This document shows positions 17,463 to 25,060 of a stretch of 39,442 bases of DNA, one piece after another. Position 1 is the stretch's first letter, and each line of letters begins with the position of its first letter. The DNA is from Chloroflexota bacterium (GTDB lineage: Bacteria > Chloroflexota > Anaerolineae > B4-G1 > SLSP01). The notes beneath the pieces were generated by a model. The model was not told the origin of the DNA, did not search any database, and worked only from the letters and a program-made list of their open reading frames with translations. Location: the NCBI GenBank assembly GCA_019873645.1, contig JAIOAX010000042.1, positions 1 through 39,442 of the forward strand, given 5' to 3'. The position numbers were made by a program, and so were the translations under genes.

Positions 17463-19895
17463 CTACGGCAATTCTCCACGATATAACCACACATAGCGGG
17501 CGTAATGCTCGCGGATGCGCTCGACGTAGGTGCGCGTCTCGGTAAAGCCGATAAGTTCCACGAAGAGGTCTTGATCGGCGTTTGCGGTGTTCCACCAGCG
17601 CGCTGCATTGCCCGGGCCACCGTTGTAGGCCGCCATGCCGGCGAAGAGGTTGCCGTCAAGGTAGTCTCGTTGACGGGCCAGATACCATACGCCAAAACGC
17701 ACGCTGACCATGGGCCGGTAAAGATCGCGGGTGCTGTAGCCGGGCGGCCAGCCAAGCGCATTGTAAATCTCCTGTCCCGTCGCCGGAATCACCTGCATCA
17801 GCCCGTGCGCGGCGGCATGGGAGGTGGCGTAGCCCTCGAAGAGACTCTCCTGCCGCAGCAGTGCGTAGACGAACAACGGGTCAAGGTGGCGCGCTGTGGC
17901 TTCGGGTGCCACCAGGTCACTGTAGTAGGTGGGGTACATCAGACATCCCAGGAAGCGCGGCGTATCCTGGAGCGGCGGCGCGCCGACAAGCCGCCAGACC
18001 GTAGACGCGGCGATGATCGAGGAACGATACAGCCCGATGTCGCGGAAGTAGAGCGCCAGCCGATATTGCGTCAACGCATCGCCGACGATGGCCTCACGCA
18101 GGGTTTCAAGATCGGCGCGCCCCTCGTCGAAGTACCCCAGGCGCAGGAGCAGCGTCCCACGTCGCAAGAAGACGTTCTCCAGCAATTCTGGCGGCAAGGT
18201 CGCCAACCCCGTGCCGGATTCCAGCCCCAACCGTCCGGCCAGCCAGGCTTCAGCAGCGGCCTGTTCTGCGGCGGAATCGCATGGCGTGATCGGCGCGCCG
18301 TCGGCAAGAAACGGTTCCCGTCCTTTAAGCAAGTCGGCGGCCCGCAGACCGTAAAAATCCCATGGCCCCAGTGCTGCCGCTTCACTAAGGCTCGCGGTGG
18401 CGCTGATGACGTTGTCCGCCTGCAGATACGTTTTGCCCAACCAGAAACGCGCGCCCTGCGCCGATTTACTGTACGGATACCAGGCCACCAGATCGTTCCA
18501 GGCGCGTTGCGCGGCGGCGGGATCGCCATCACGATAACGCAGCAGGCCGGTGCGGAAGCGGGCCGCGGGCGCATCCTCGTTATTGGGATAGCGTTCCGCC
18601 ATATCGAGATACGCTGCGGCGGCTTCGGCGAGGCGTCCGGTGCGTTCCAATAGCTCAGCCGCGCTGCGTAAGGCTTCCGCCGCGCGTGGATGGTCGGGCA
18701 GTTCTTCCACCAGCGTCTGATATGCCCTGACGGCTTCATCGGTGCGCCCCAGCGCCGCGAGCGCCTGCGCTTTGCCGATCCAGCCGCTGCCCCAGTAATC
18801 ATCACCCATGTGACCTTTGAGCAGCGCATCGAACGCACTCAGCGCCTGCACATAGTTCCCCGCCCCCAGGTATGACAATCCCAGGTAGTAATGTGGCTCT
18901 CCCCCGTGTTTGACGCGGGCATTGATGACGCGGGTGAACGCTTGAATGGCGGGATCATAAGCCTGCGCATGGTAGTTCACCAGGCCGCGCAGCATGTCAT
19001 CCACCGGCTGCCCGGCGTTCACCAGGCTGACCAGCGCCGGGTGCGCGGAGGCCTGGGTGGGATAGGTGGCGATGAGGTCTTGCATGCGGCGGTAGGCTTC
19101 AGTCTCATCGCCGAACAGAAGCGCCGTCTCGGCGGCCTGGAGCATGATACGCGCCCGATAGCCGGCGATTTGCGCGACGGTGAGGATGCCATCGTAAGCA
19201 TCCATTGCTGCTGTGTAATCGTTAAGTGCAGCGTAGGTGAGGCCGAGTTTTTCGCCCAGGAAGGCTTTCTTGCTGTTGGTATCCGCTGCTTGCAGCGCCA
19301 CAAGATAGGCGTCGCGCGCCTCTTCGTACCTTCCGGCGGCGTAAAGCGCATCGCCCTGCCATTCACGCGCCGGATGTGTAAGCAGCGGATAAGCCTGCGC
19401 AACGGCGTCGTAGTGGAGGGCGGCGGTCAGGGGTTCGCCGGCCGCCAGAAGCGCGTCGGCCAGGTAGAGGTGCGCCTCGGCGAGCTGCGGCGCAGCGTTG
19501 AGCAGGTCTTGCAGCACGGCAATCGCCCCGGCATACTCGCCCCGCGCCAGGCGCGTTTGTCCCAGACCGAGCATGGCGCGTTGTCTTTCATCCTGCGTCA
19601 TCGTGGAAAACGGCAGCAGTTGTCCGTACAATGCCTCGGCCGTATCCCAATCCCCGTTGCGGTAGGCATATTCGGCCTCCGCCAGAACTTCCCAGGGCAT
19701 TGGCGTCGGGGTGGGCGTGGGGGTTGGGGTAGGCGTAGCGGTCGGCGTTGGAGTGAACGTGGGGGAAGGTGTCGGCGTAGGCGTTGGTGTGGGGGTGTGG
19801 GTGATCAGACGGGGGATATCTACCGGCAGGTCAACGCCGGAGCAGCCGCTCAGCATGGTGAGGAAGATGCACCATAAGATCAGGTGTCTTTTCAT
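17463..19895 (-). CDS. Lytic transglycosylase lipoprotein with TPR repeats (Slt-type)
   Basis: 810 aa cell-wall enzyme cleaving the MurNAc-GlcNAc bond of peptidoglycan with 1,6-anhydro product formation. Signal peptide ends in a perfect lipobox LSGC (Cys18). A Thr-Pro linker covers about 33-68. TPR-like helical repeats fill about 70-640 (patterns such as EAHLYLADALLAAGE and PHYYLGLSYLGAGNY). The C-terminal SLT domain (about 665-800) has the catalytic Glu683 in LLRQESLF, then GLMQVIPATG and AAYNGGPGN. The ATG directly abuts the TAA of the PIN toxin gene, so it is probably read from the toxin-antitoxin promoter or an internal one. The TP linker is common in lipoproteins of this kind of organism and may be glycosylated (inference). 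Confidence 0.9.
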   Translation of the reverse strand: MKRHLILWCIFLTMLSGCSGVDLPVDIPRLITHTPTPTPTPTPSPTFTPTPTATPTPTPTPTPTPMPWEVLAEAEYAYRNGDWDTAEALYGQLLPFSTMTQDERQRAMLGLGQTRLARGEYAGAIAVLQDLLNAAPQLAEAHLYLADALLAAGEPLTAALHYDAVAQAYPLLTHPAREWQGDALYAAGRYEEARDAYLVALQAADTNSKKAFLGEKLGLTYAALNDYTAAMDAYDGILTVAQIAGYRARIMLQAAETALLFGDETEAYRRMQDLIATYPTQASAHPALVSLVNAGQPVDDMLRGLVNYHAQAYDPAIQAFTRVINARVKHGGEPHYYLGLSYLGAGNYVQALSAFDALLKGHMGDDYWGSGWIGKAQALAALGRTDEAVRAYQTLVEELPDHPRAAEALRSAAELLERTGRLAEAAAAYLDMAERYPNNEDAPAARFRTGLLRYRDGDPAAAQRAWNDLVAWYPYSKSAQGARFWLGKTYLQADNVISATASLSEAAALGPWDFYGLRAADLLKGREPFLADGAPITPCDSAAEQAAAEAWLAGRLGLESGTGLATLPPELLENVFLRRGTLLLRLGYFDEGRADLETLREAIVGDALTQYRLALYFRDIGLYRSSIIAASTVWRLVGAPPLQDTPRFLGCLMYPTYYSDLVAPEATARHLDPLFVYALLRQESLFEGYATSHAAAHGLMQVIPATGQEIYNALGWPPGYSTRDLYRPMVSVRFGVWYLARQRDYLDGNLFAGMAAYNGGPGNAARWWNTANADQDLFVELIGFTETRTYVERIREHYARYVWLYRGELP

Positions 19896-20333
19896 TTAAA
19901 AATGAGACTCAGGCCATACAGTTAGCATGTGTTTTGCCTTTTCCCAAAGCTTTCGGTCAAAAGTAGCAAACAGTATTGGAATATCCAACATGTCTTGCCA
20001 GTTTAAAGCTGCTGCCAGATGAACAGCATCGTACCCACGCAACCCGTAGGTAAATGCGAGCGATCCGGCCTGGCTAACAATTGTTTCATTGATCGTCAGC
20101 CGCACTAGAAACGGCCAGGCATTCAGCAAAGTCTCCCAGGCAGTTTGCGCTTCGGCGTATGTAATATACCCTTTTCTTACGGCTTTGCTAAAGGCAGCCG
20201 CGGCTTCGGCTTTGCTGATGATAGAAGTTGCAATAGATGTCGAATTCCTGACAAGCTGTTGGACATCCTCAGTGCCGGGTTCCCAAACGTAGAGTTTGAC
20301 CAGAGCGCTGGTGTCAAGATAAATCAGGTTCAC
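19896..20333 (-). CDS. PIN-domain toxin (VapC-like)
   Basis: 145 aa Mg-dependent ribonuclease of the PIN family. Acidic residues in the expected order: Asp7 (YLDTSALVKLY), Glu43 (ISKAEAAAAF), Asp102 (GYDAVHLAAAL) and Asp126 (FATFDRKL). The GTG at 20333 is preferred because GAGGA lies 8 nt upstream and the product begins at the first PIN strand; an ATG at 20378 would add 15 residues inside the antitoxin frame. It overlaps the antitoxin gene by 20 bp, and its stop touches the start codon of the lytic transglycosylase. VapC toxins usually cleave tRNA; the target is not deducible. Confidence 0.85.
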   Translation of the reverse strand: MNLIYLDTSALVKLYVWEPGTEDVQQLVRNSTSIATSIISKAEAAAAFSKAVRKGYITYAEAQTAWETLLNAWPFLVRLTINETIVSQAGSLAFTYGLRGYDAVHLAAALNWQDMLDIPILFATFDRKLWEKAKHMLTVWPESHF

Positions 20334-20610
20334 GGTCACGTTCCTCGACAATGAGGTCGGCGAGTGTCTGCACTCCACGATTTATGGCGACCGGTTCGCC
20401 GGGGACATAGCGCTCGCCGTTCCAGGCACACAAACCGGCAGCGACCATGCCCTGTAGCTGGCTACGGAGGTCGTTCCCACCGGTTGGCACGATCCGTCCA
20501 ATTGGTGTACCCCGTTCGGTAATGGTCAGGCTTTCCCCATCTTTGACACGCTGCAAATAACGGCTGAGCTGCGTTTTGAACTCGCGGATACCAATTGTAA
20601 TTTCGCCCAT
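20314..20610 (-). CDS. Phd/YefM-family antitoxin
   Basis: 98 aa partner of the PIN toxin. The pattern MGEITIGIREFKTQLSRYL followed by VKDGESLTITERGTPIGRIVP is the classical Phd/YefM DNA-binding N-terminus. The C-terminal ~45 residues (LADLIVEERDRE) should bind the toxin. Three successive ATGs follow AAGGGGG; the third (20610) has the best spacing (6 nt). It likely represses its own promoter just upstream. Confidence 0.85.
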   Translation of the reverse strand: MGEITIGIREFKTQLSRYLQRVKDGESLTITERGTPIGRIVPTGGNDLRSQLQGMVAAGLCAWNGERYVPGEPVAINRGVQTLADLIVEERDREPDLS

Positions 20611-20663
20611 CATCATCCCCCTTGGCATTTTGCTCATGGTATAGATTGCCTTGATGTGACCAC

Positions 20664-20669
20664 ATTATA
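20664..20669 (-). promoter_or_regulatory. Probable -10 of the toxin-antitoxin operon
   Basis: On the minus strand TATAAT lies about 54 nt upstream of the antitoxin start. No good -35 is visible at 16-18 nt, so the call rests on the -10 only. Confidence 0.4.
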
Positions 20670-20694
20670 CCACAAAAGAGGGAACAAAAGAGAT

Positions 20695-21897
20695 TTACTC
20701 TGTCCTTTGCACCATCTCCGGCGCTTTCTTGAACAGTCCCCACAGCACCGGCAGGGTGATCAGGTTGATGACCGCCAGCCACCCAAAGACCGCCGCAAAG
20801 CCCCAATCGTCGCTCAGGGCGGTCGCCAGGCCGTCGGCGACCGCCGACCCCAGGTTGGAGATACCCATCATGATGGCAAACATGGAGGCGGCAATGCGCG
20901 CATCGGCGATGTCCATGGCGAGCGCGAAAAACAGCGTCTCCTGGAACGCCCACACTGCGCCCCATACCAGCCCCATCCACAACACGCCCCGCGCGCCGGT
21001 CGCCGCGCCGATGAGGGCCGCCATGATAGAAATGAGGAGCACCCCCGCGTAGGCGCTGCGCTTGCGTCCCAGGCGATCAATGAGCACGCCGCCGGCCAGC
21101 GCGCCGATAATCGCGCCGACGCCGCGCAGCGCGCCGTACTGCCCGATGACGCCTTCCGTCGCCCCAAACCGCACGCGCATAAAGTACGTCACCAGCCCAT
21201 CGGTGCCGAAAGAGCCGATGGAGTAGACGACGGCGTACAGGGCGAAGAGCAGGAAACGCGGTTGTCCCAACGCCTTGAACGCCCCCCATTGAAAGCGCGC
21301 CGTCGCGTCGCGAGCCGGCTCGCGCACCCGCGCTACCCATAACAGAGGCAGCAGCATACTCAACCCGATGATGGGAAAAACGATACGATAACCCACCCGT
21401 TGCACCAGCATGCCGAAAATCAGCGATAACGCGATAAATGCCGCCGCGCGTCCGCCGACCATGACCCCTTGCACGAGGGCCTGCTCGTCATGCGGGGTAC
21501 TGTCAATCGCCAGGCCGTCGGTGGTCGAGTCAAACAGTGTCACGCTGAACGATCCCAGAGTGACGAGCGCCGCAAAAAGCAGAAAGTTGGCATCGGGTAG
21601 CGCGAAGGTCGCCCCGCCGAAGGCCAATGCCGCCAGTATCAATCCCAGGAGCATATACGGCTTGCGATGTCCCATCCCCAGCAGGTTGACCTTATCACTG
21701 AGCATGCCGATGAAGATTTTGAGGATGAAGGGAATTTGCAGGACGAAGGTGAGCGCACCGATGGCGTTGGGACTGATGCCCAGGCTGTCAAGATAGGGCT
21801 TCTGGAAGTTGCTGAAGTAGGCCAGGCCGACACCCTGCACCACATACAGCGCGGCGAACATGCTCAGACGAAAAGCGCGGGACGGATTAGATTTCAT
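20695..21897 (-). CDS. MFS permease (PAT/AmpG-like)
   Basis: 400 aa, 12 predicted TM helices. The stretch SNFQKPYLDSLGISPNAIG followed by FILKIFIGMLSDKV and GHRKPYMLLG is the helix 2-3 region of major facilitator proteins; the PYLDSLG and KIFIGMLSD pattern is closest to the PAT/AmpG branch, though this is memory-based. The ATG at 21897 is chosen because AAGGAG sits 8 nt upstream; the ATG at 21918 has no ribosome site and lies against the AACGTT repeats. It follows nudC on the same strand. AmpG-type permeases import anhydro-muropeptides, products of lytic transglycosylases like the one 0.8 kb downstream; that link is suggestive only. Confidence 0.75.
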   Translation of the reverse strand: MKSNPSRAFRLSMFAALYVVQGVGLAYFSNFQKPYLDSLGISPNAIGALTFVLQIPFILKIFIGMLSDKVNLLGMGHRKPYMLLGLILAALAFGGATFALPDANFLLFAALVTLGSFSVTLFDSTTDGLAIDSTPHDEQALVQGVMVGGRAAAFIALSLIFGMLVQRVGYRIVFPIIGLSMLLPLLWVARVREPARDATARFQWGAFKALGQPRFLLFALYAVVYSIGSFGTDGLVTYFMRVRFGATEGVIGQYGALRGVGAIIGALAGGVLIDRLGRKRSAYAGVLLISIMAALIGAATGARGVLWMGLVWGAVWAFQETLFFALAMDIADARIAASMFAIMMGISNLGSAVADGLATALSDDWGFAAVFGWLAVINLITLPVLWGLFKKAPEMVQRTE

Positions 21898-21921
21898 TAT
21901 CAAGCTCCTTGAGTACATCTT

Positions 21922-21958
21922 AACGTTAGAACGTTGTAACGTTCCAACGTTCTAACGT
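21922..21958. repeat. Five AACGTT palindromes at 8-bp spacing (nudC-MFS gap)
   Basis: AACGTT at 21922, 21930, 21938 and 21946, and a truncated AACGT at 21954, each 8 bp apart. They occupy nearly the entire gap between the nudC stop and the MFS ribosome site. Confidence 0.9.
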
Positions 21959-22947
21959 CAGTCAGAATTATAGCGCAGTTTGAGCGGGGTCAGACATCCC
22001 TGGTCACCGGCGTCGAACCAATCTTCAATGAGGCGGAAGGAGATGGAAATGCGCGAGGGCAGGCCCAGGGTGCCGGCTTCAAGACCCTGACGGATTTCGG
22101 CGCGGGTGAACCAGCGGAAGTCTTCCAGTTCGCCGTCGCTACAGTGCGGCCCGCTACAGAGGGATTCATCGGCCGCTTCAGCCGTGAAGCCGATCATCAA
22201 CGAACCAGGGAAAGGCCAGGGTTGCGAGGAGTGATAGTGCACGGCGACGATATGGGCGCCGGTCTCTTCCCGGACTTCGCGCACCACGGCGTCTTCCAGG
22301 CTCTCGCCCGGCGCGACAAAGCCGGCGATGTTGGAATAGCGTCCTTTGGTCCATTCAGGCTTCCGGCCCAACAAAATCCGCTCGCCGCAGGTGGTGCGGA
22401 CGATGATGGCCGGATCGGTACGCGGAAAGTGCTGTTGAAGGCACAGGGGATTGCTGCAACGGCGCATGTGGCCGCCCCAGGTGCTTGCGGTGGGATGCCC
22501 GCACACGCCGCAAAAACGTTGTTGATGATGCCAGTGCGCCATAGCTCGCGCGTAAGCCAGCACGCCGCCGTCGAAGTCACTCAGCCACGCCGCCAGGCTG
22601 CGGAGTTCCCGAAACGTCCCATACGCCTCCAGGCCGTCCGGCAAGGCGGTCGGCAGCAGGGCGAAGCCGATGTAAATGTGACCGTTTGCCTGCCCCAACA
22701 CGGTTACACTTTCAGCCTGTGAGAGGAACGGCGCGGCTTCATCGGCCAACAGCAGCGCCGGCTGGGTAGCGTCGGCCATCAAGTTCTGCGCACGCCAGAC
22801 CGGCACAAAACGCGCTTCGGGCCGGGTGAGTTGCGCGGCGACCCAGACGGCATCCTTGCACCGTTCATCCAGGCGTTCCAGGCCATAAGCCGTGAAAAAG
22901 TTGTGGGAAGTGGACGATGAGTATTCCATAAAGGGCTTATTCCTCAT
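21958..22947 (-). CDS. nudC: NAD(+) diphosphatase / NADH pyrophosphatase (Nudix)
   Basis: 329 aa. Hydrolyses NAD(H) to NMN(H) and AMP and removes NAD caps from RNA in characterised homologues. A zinc ribbon is formed by Cys146, Cys149, Cys164 and Cys169. The Nudix box is perfect: G209-x5-E215-x7-REVREETGA (223-231). The NudC-specific SQPWPFPGS is at 241-249. The N-terminal ~135 residues are the usual variable NudC domain. Two starts are possible: ATG 22947 (AGAGG at 3 nt, overlapping the cas6 stop by 11 bp) or ATG 22929 (GAGGA at 11 nt, after the stop); either implies coupling to the upstream gene. Confidence 0.93.
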   Translation of the reverse strand: MRNKPFMEYSSSTSHNFFTAYGLERLDERCKDAVWVAAQLTRPEARFVPVWRAQNLMADATQPALLLADEAAPFLSQAESVTVLGQANGHIYIGFALLPTALPDGLEAYGTFRELRSLAAWLSDFDGGVLAYARAMAHWHHQQRFCGVCGHPTASTWGGHMRRCSNPLCLQQHFPRTDPAIIVRTTCGERILLGRKPEWTKGRYSNIAGFVAPGESLEDAVVREVREETGAHIVAVHYHSSQPWPFPGSLMIGFTAEAADESLCSGPHCSDGELEDFRWFTRAEIRQGLEAGTLGLPSRISISFRLIEDWFDAGDQGCLTPLKLRYNSD

Positions 22948-23827
22948 CGTCCTCTATTTGACGAACCTGTCCCATGCCCATCGTCGTCTGCATACCGACG
23001 CCGGCATAGAGGGCGAAGGCCGCCAGCAAGCTCAACACAGCAAGCCAGTAACGGTCACGGTTGAGGGCGGTGTGGGTCACCTTACCGATGCTGCCGATGC
23101 GTATTCCCCGGTGCTCGCCCTGCCCGCGATCCCACCCCGGAGCGCTGCGCAGGCTGAAGCGGCTGATGACCAGCATTTCCCCGGCATAGCGTTTAAGTCC
23201 TTCCTCAGGCAGCGCCATCGGGGCAAATGTGTTCCAGCGTTTGACCAAACTGCCGAAAAACAGCTCCGGTAAGGGAAGCGGCTGAGTTTGTCCCTGAGTC
23301 TTGAACGCGGTCGGCGAGGCCAGCATGAACGGCCATCGGGATGGAGGCGTGGCGTCGGAAGGCAGAAGGTAACGCGCGGCAAGCGACTGATAGTCGTCCC
23401 AGGCAGCCCACGGAGAAAGTTGATTTTCGATTGTTGATTTTGGATTTTGGCTATCCGGTTCGTCCCCCGCCATTCGCCATCCGCCATCCGTTACAGCTTC
23501 GACGGTGAAATCCACGCCCTCGAAGGTGAGCGTATCGCCAGGGCTGAAGGCCTGCGCCAGGGCGGCGGCGGTGGCGGCGGTGAGCGCGATGTAACGCAGC
23601 GTATAAAACTGTTCCGGGGACACGCGCCGATTGCCCTGTCGCCCACCCATCAACTCCGAGGCAGTGATGGGACGGGACGCATCGCTTGCGTGGAGCATTT
23701 CGGCGAGCGCCGGATCACGCGCCCCGATGCGCGCCAGCAGAATCGCATGCGCCGCTCTTCCCAGGCGCGGGGGCAGGGGTGCGGTTGTAGCAGGTCGCAG
23801 AGTCAGGACAAGGCTCAGTAGTTCCAT
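22937..23827 (-). CDS. cas6: Orphan Cas6-family CRISPR RNA endonuclease
   Basis: 296 aa RAMP protein. The N-terminal ferredoxin-like half has the Cas6 pattern with His46 in MLHASDASRPITASELMG. The second half has the stretch LPLPELFFGSLVKRWNTFAP, and the C-terminus carries the diagnostic glycine-rich loop GVGMQTTMGMG (276-286). Cas6 cuts pre-crRNA within repeats. No array, effector or adaptation gene is in the window; downstream is nudC (overlapping), upstream a LiaF-like gene. A low-complexity insertion (about residues 126-135) is encoded by TTGATTTT/GATTTTG words at 23421-23450. It has its own promoter. It may serve arrays elsewhere on the chromosome or have another RNA target. Confidence 0.8.
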   Translation of the reverse strand: MELLSLVLTLRPATTAPLPPRLGRAAHAILLARIGARDPALAEMLHASDASRPITASELMGGRQGNRRVSPEQFYTLRYIALTAATAAALAQAFSPGDTLTFEGVDFTVEAVTDGGWRMAGDEPDSQNPKSTIENQLSPWAAWDDYQSLAARYLLPSDATPPSRWPFMLASPTAFKTQGQTQPLPLPELFFGSLVKRWNTFAPMALPEEGLKRYAGEMLVISRFSLRSAPGWDRGQGEHRGIRIGSIGKVTHTALNRDRYWLAVLSLLAAFALYAGVGMQTTMGMGQVRQIEDDEE

Positions 23828-23869
23828 AGGATTCTTCCGCAGGATCTGTGATCGTGTCGCTGCCGCTAC

Positions 23870-23897
23870 AGAATACGGCTAAATCGTAAATTGGCAA
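23870..23897 (-). promoter_or_regulatory. Promoter of cas6-nudC
   Basis: On the minus strand TTGCCA (23897-23892), 16-nt spacer, TATTCT (23875-23870), about 40 nt before the cas6 start. Confidence 0.55.
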
Positions 23898-23931
23898 ATG
23901 GGGTGATATGCGTTTTCTATGCTCGGCTCGG

Positions 23932-24960
23932 TCAATGGGTGGGTTGGATCCGAATACTGCCAGACCCCTGGTCAATAGTCAGGTCAATTTTGTAATCGGC
24001 GCCGGCATAGTCGGTGGTTTCCCACACACTCGCGCCATCGCGTTCACCGGAGATGAGGGTAAAGCGTTCGTCGGGTTGGAAGCTGCCGCTGCCGCTGTCC
24101 AACGTAACCCGCATCCCCACGCCTTTGAGCAGCGTGATGTTTATAGAGCCTGAGCCGCCGTCCAACTTGCCGTTGAAACGAGACGTTGCCGGGAGGATCA
24201 GGTCAAGGCTGCCGGAACCGCCATCCAAATTGAGCGAGCGGATGTTCAGGCCGCTGAGATCGAAGTCGCAACTGCCGGAGCCAAGATCCAGCCACAGATC
24301 AAGCGGCACTTTAGGACTCAATTTTACGTCCCATTTGGTGTTGTCGCCGCCGAAACGCCATTGCCCGAAAGGCATAGACGGCTGGTAGCGATCCAGGATG
24401 ACTTCAGCGCGGCCGTTGGTGTTGGTGACATGGAAGATCAGCTCTCCATAATAACCCACATCGGCTTCGATCAGGTTGGTGGAATCTTCCAGAGCGCTCA
24501 GATAGCCGGGGGCGCTGTTCCATTCAATGGAGACCTTGGCGCTCTCGATCTGTGTCAACGGATGTTCGAGATGCTGGAATTGCAATCTGGCGGGGCGCGT
24601 GAGTTCTGCTAACGCCGGGATGTGCTCGGCGAACAAGGCAATGCCGATGACAAAGCCGGCGAGGACAAGCAGCAGCACGCCGCTGGCGATGGCCCCGCCG
24701 AGCGAACGCCGCCCGATCAACACATCCACGCCCAGCGCAATCAAAGCTACCGGCCAGAAACGCCATAACACCGCCCATCCTGATTGTGGGAATACCCCCA
24801 GGTTCGAGAGCAACAGCAATACCCCCAGCCCGATCAACGCAATCGGCCAAAAGAAAGAGCGCGAGCGCGGTTCAATCCGCCGCTCGCGGGAGTATTCGCC
24901 CTGGGGAAGGGGCTGCGGAAAAATCGGCTCTACACTTGCGGAACGTCGTTCTTCACGCAT
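23932..24960 (-). CDS. Toast-rack / LiaF-like membrane protein (DUF5668-type)
   Basis: 342 aa. A short cytoplasmic N-terminus is followed by three or four TM helices (about 30-115: FFWPIALIGLGVLLLLSNLG and WPVALIALGVDVLIG are the LiaI/LiaF-like DUF5668 pattern). A beta-rich extracytoplasmic domain built of repeated strands follows, each marked by LDxGSGS (for example LDLGSGSCDFDL, LDGGSGSLDLIL, LDGGSGSINITL, LDSGSGSFQ, IDQGSGSIRI). Relatives act in envelope-stress sensing or are uncharacterised adhesin-like proteins. The ATG at 24960 is chosen for GGAGG 5 nt upstream; the ATG at 24975 has none. Preceded by an AACGTT array. Confidence 0.78.
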   Translation of the reverse strand: MREERRSASVEPIFPQPLPQGEYSRERRIEPRSRSFFWPIALIGLGVLLLLSNLGVFPQSGWAVLWRFWPVALIALGVDVLIGRRSLGGAIASGVLLLVLAGFVIGIALFAEHIPALAELTRPARLQFQHLEHPLTQIESAKVSIEWNSAPGYLSALEDSTNLIEADVGYYGELIFHVTNTNGRAEVILDRYQPSMPFGQWRFGGDNTKWDVKLSPKVPLDLWLDLGSGSCDFDLSGLNIRSLNLDGGSGSLDLILPATSRFNGKLDGGSGSINITLLKGVGMRVTLDSGSGSFQPDERFTLISGERDGASVWETTDYAGADYKIDLTIDQGSGSIRIQPTH

Positions 24961-24978
24961 CTTATCCTCCAGCATTGA

Positions 24979-25016
24979 AACGTTAAAACGTTTGAACGTT
25001 CAAACGTTTTAACGTT
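24979..25016. repeat. Five AACGTT palindromes at 8-bp spacing (second array)
   Basis: AACGTT at 24979, 24987, 24995, 25003 and 25011, again exactly 8 bp apart, ending 9 bp before the ribosome site of the toast-rack gene. Spacer dinucleotides differ from those of the first array. Confidence 0.9.
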
Positions 25017-25060
25017 TACTACGCAGGGGTGATGGAAGAAGTTGCAGAACGGGCCGCAGG

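Noticed and set aside
18891..19877. 328-aa plus-strand frame opposite the transglycosylase
   Set aside because: Its glycine/valine/arginine-rich end is the complement of TP-linker and TPR codons; no ribosome site or recognisable fold.
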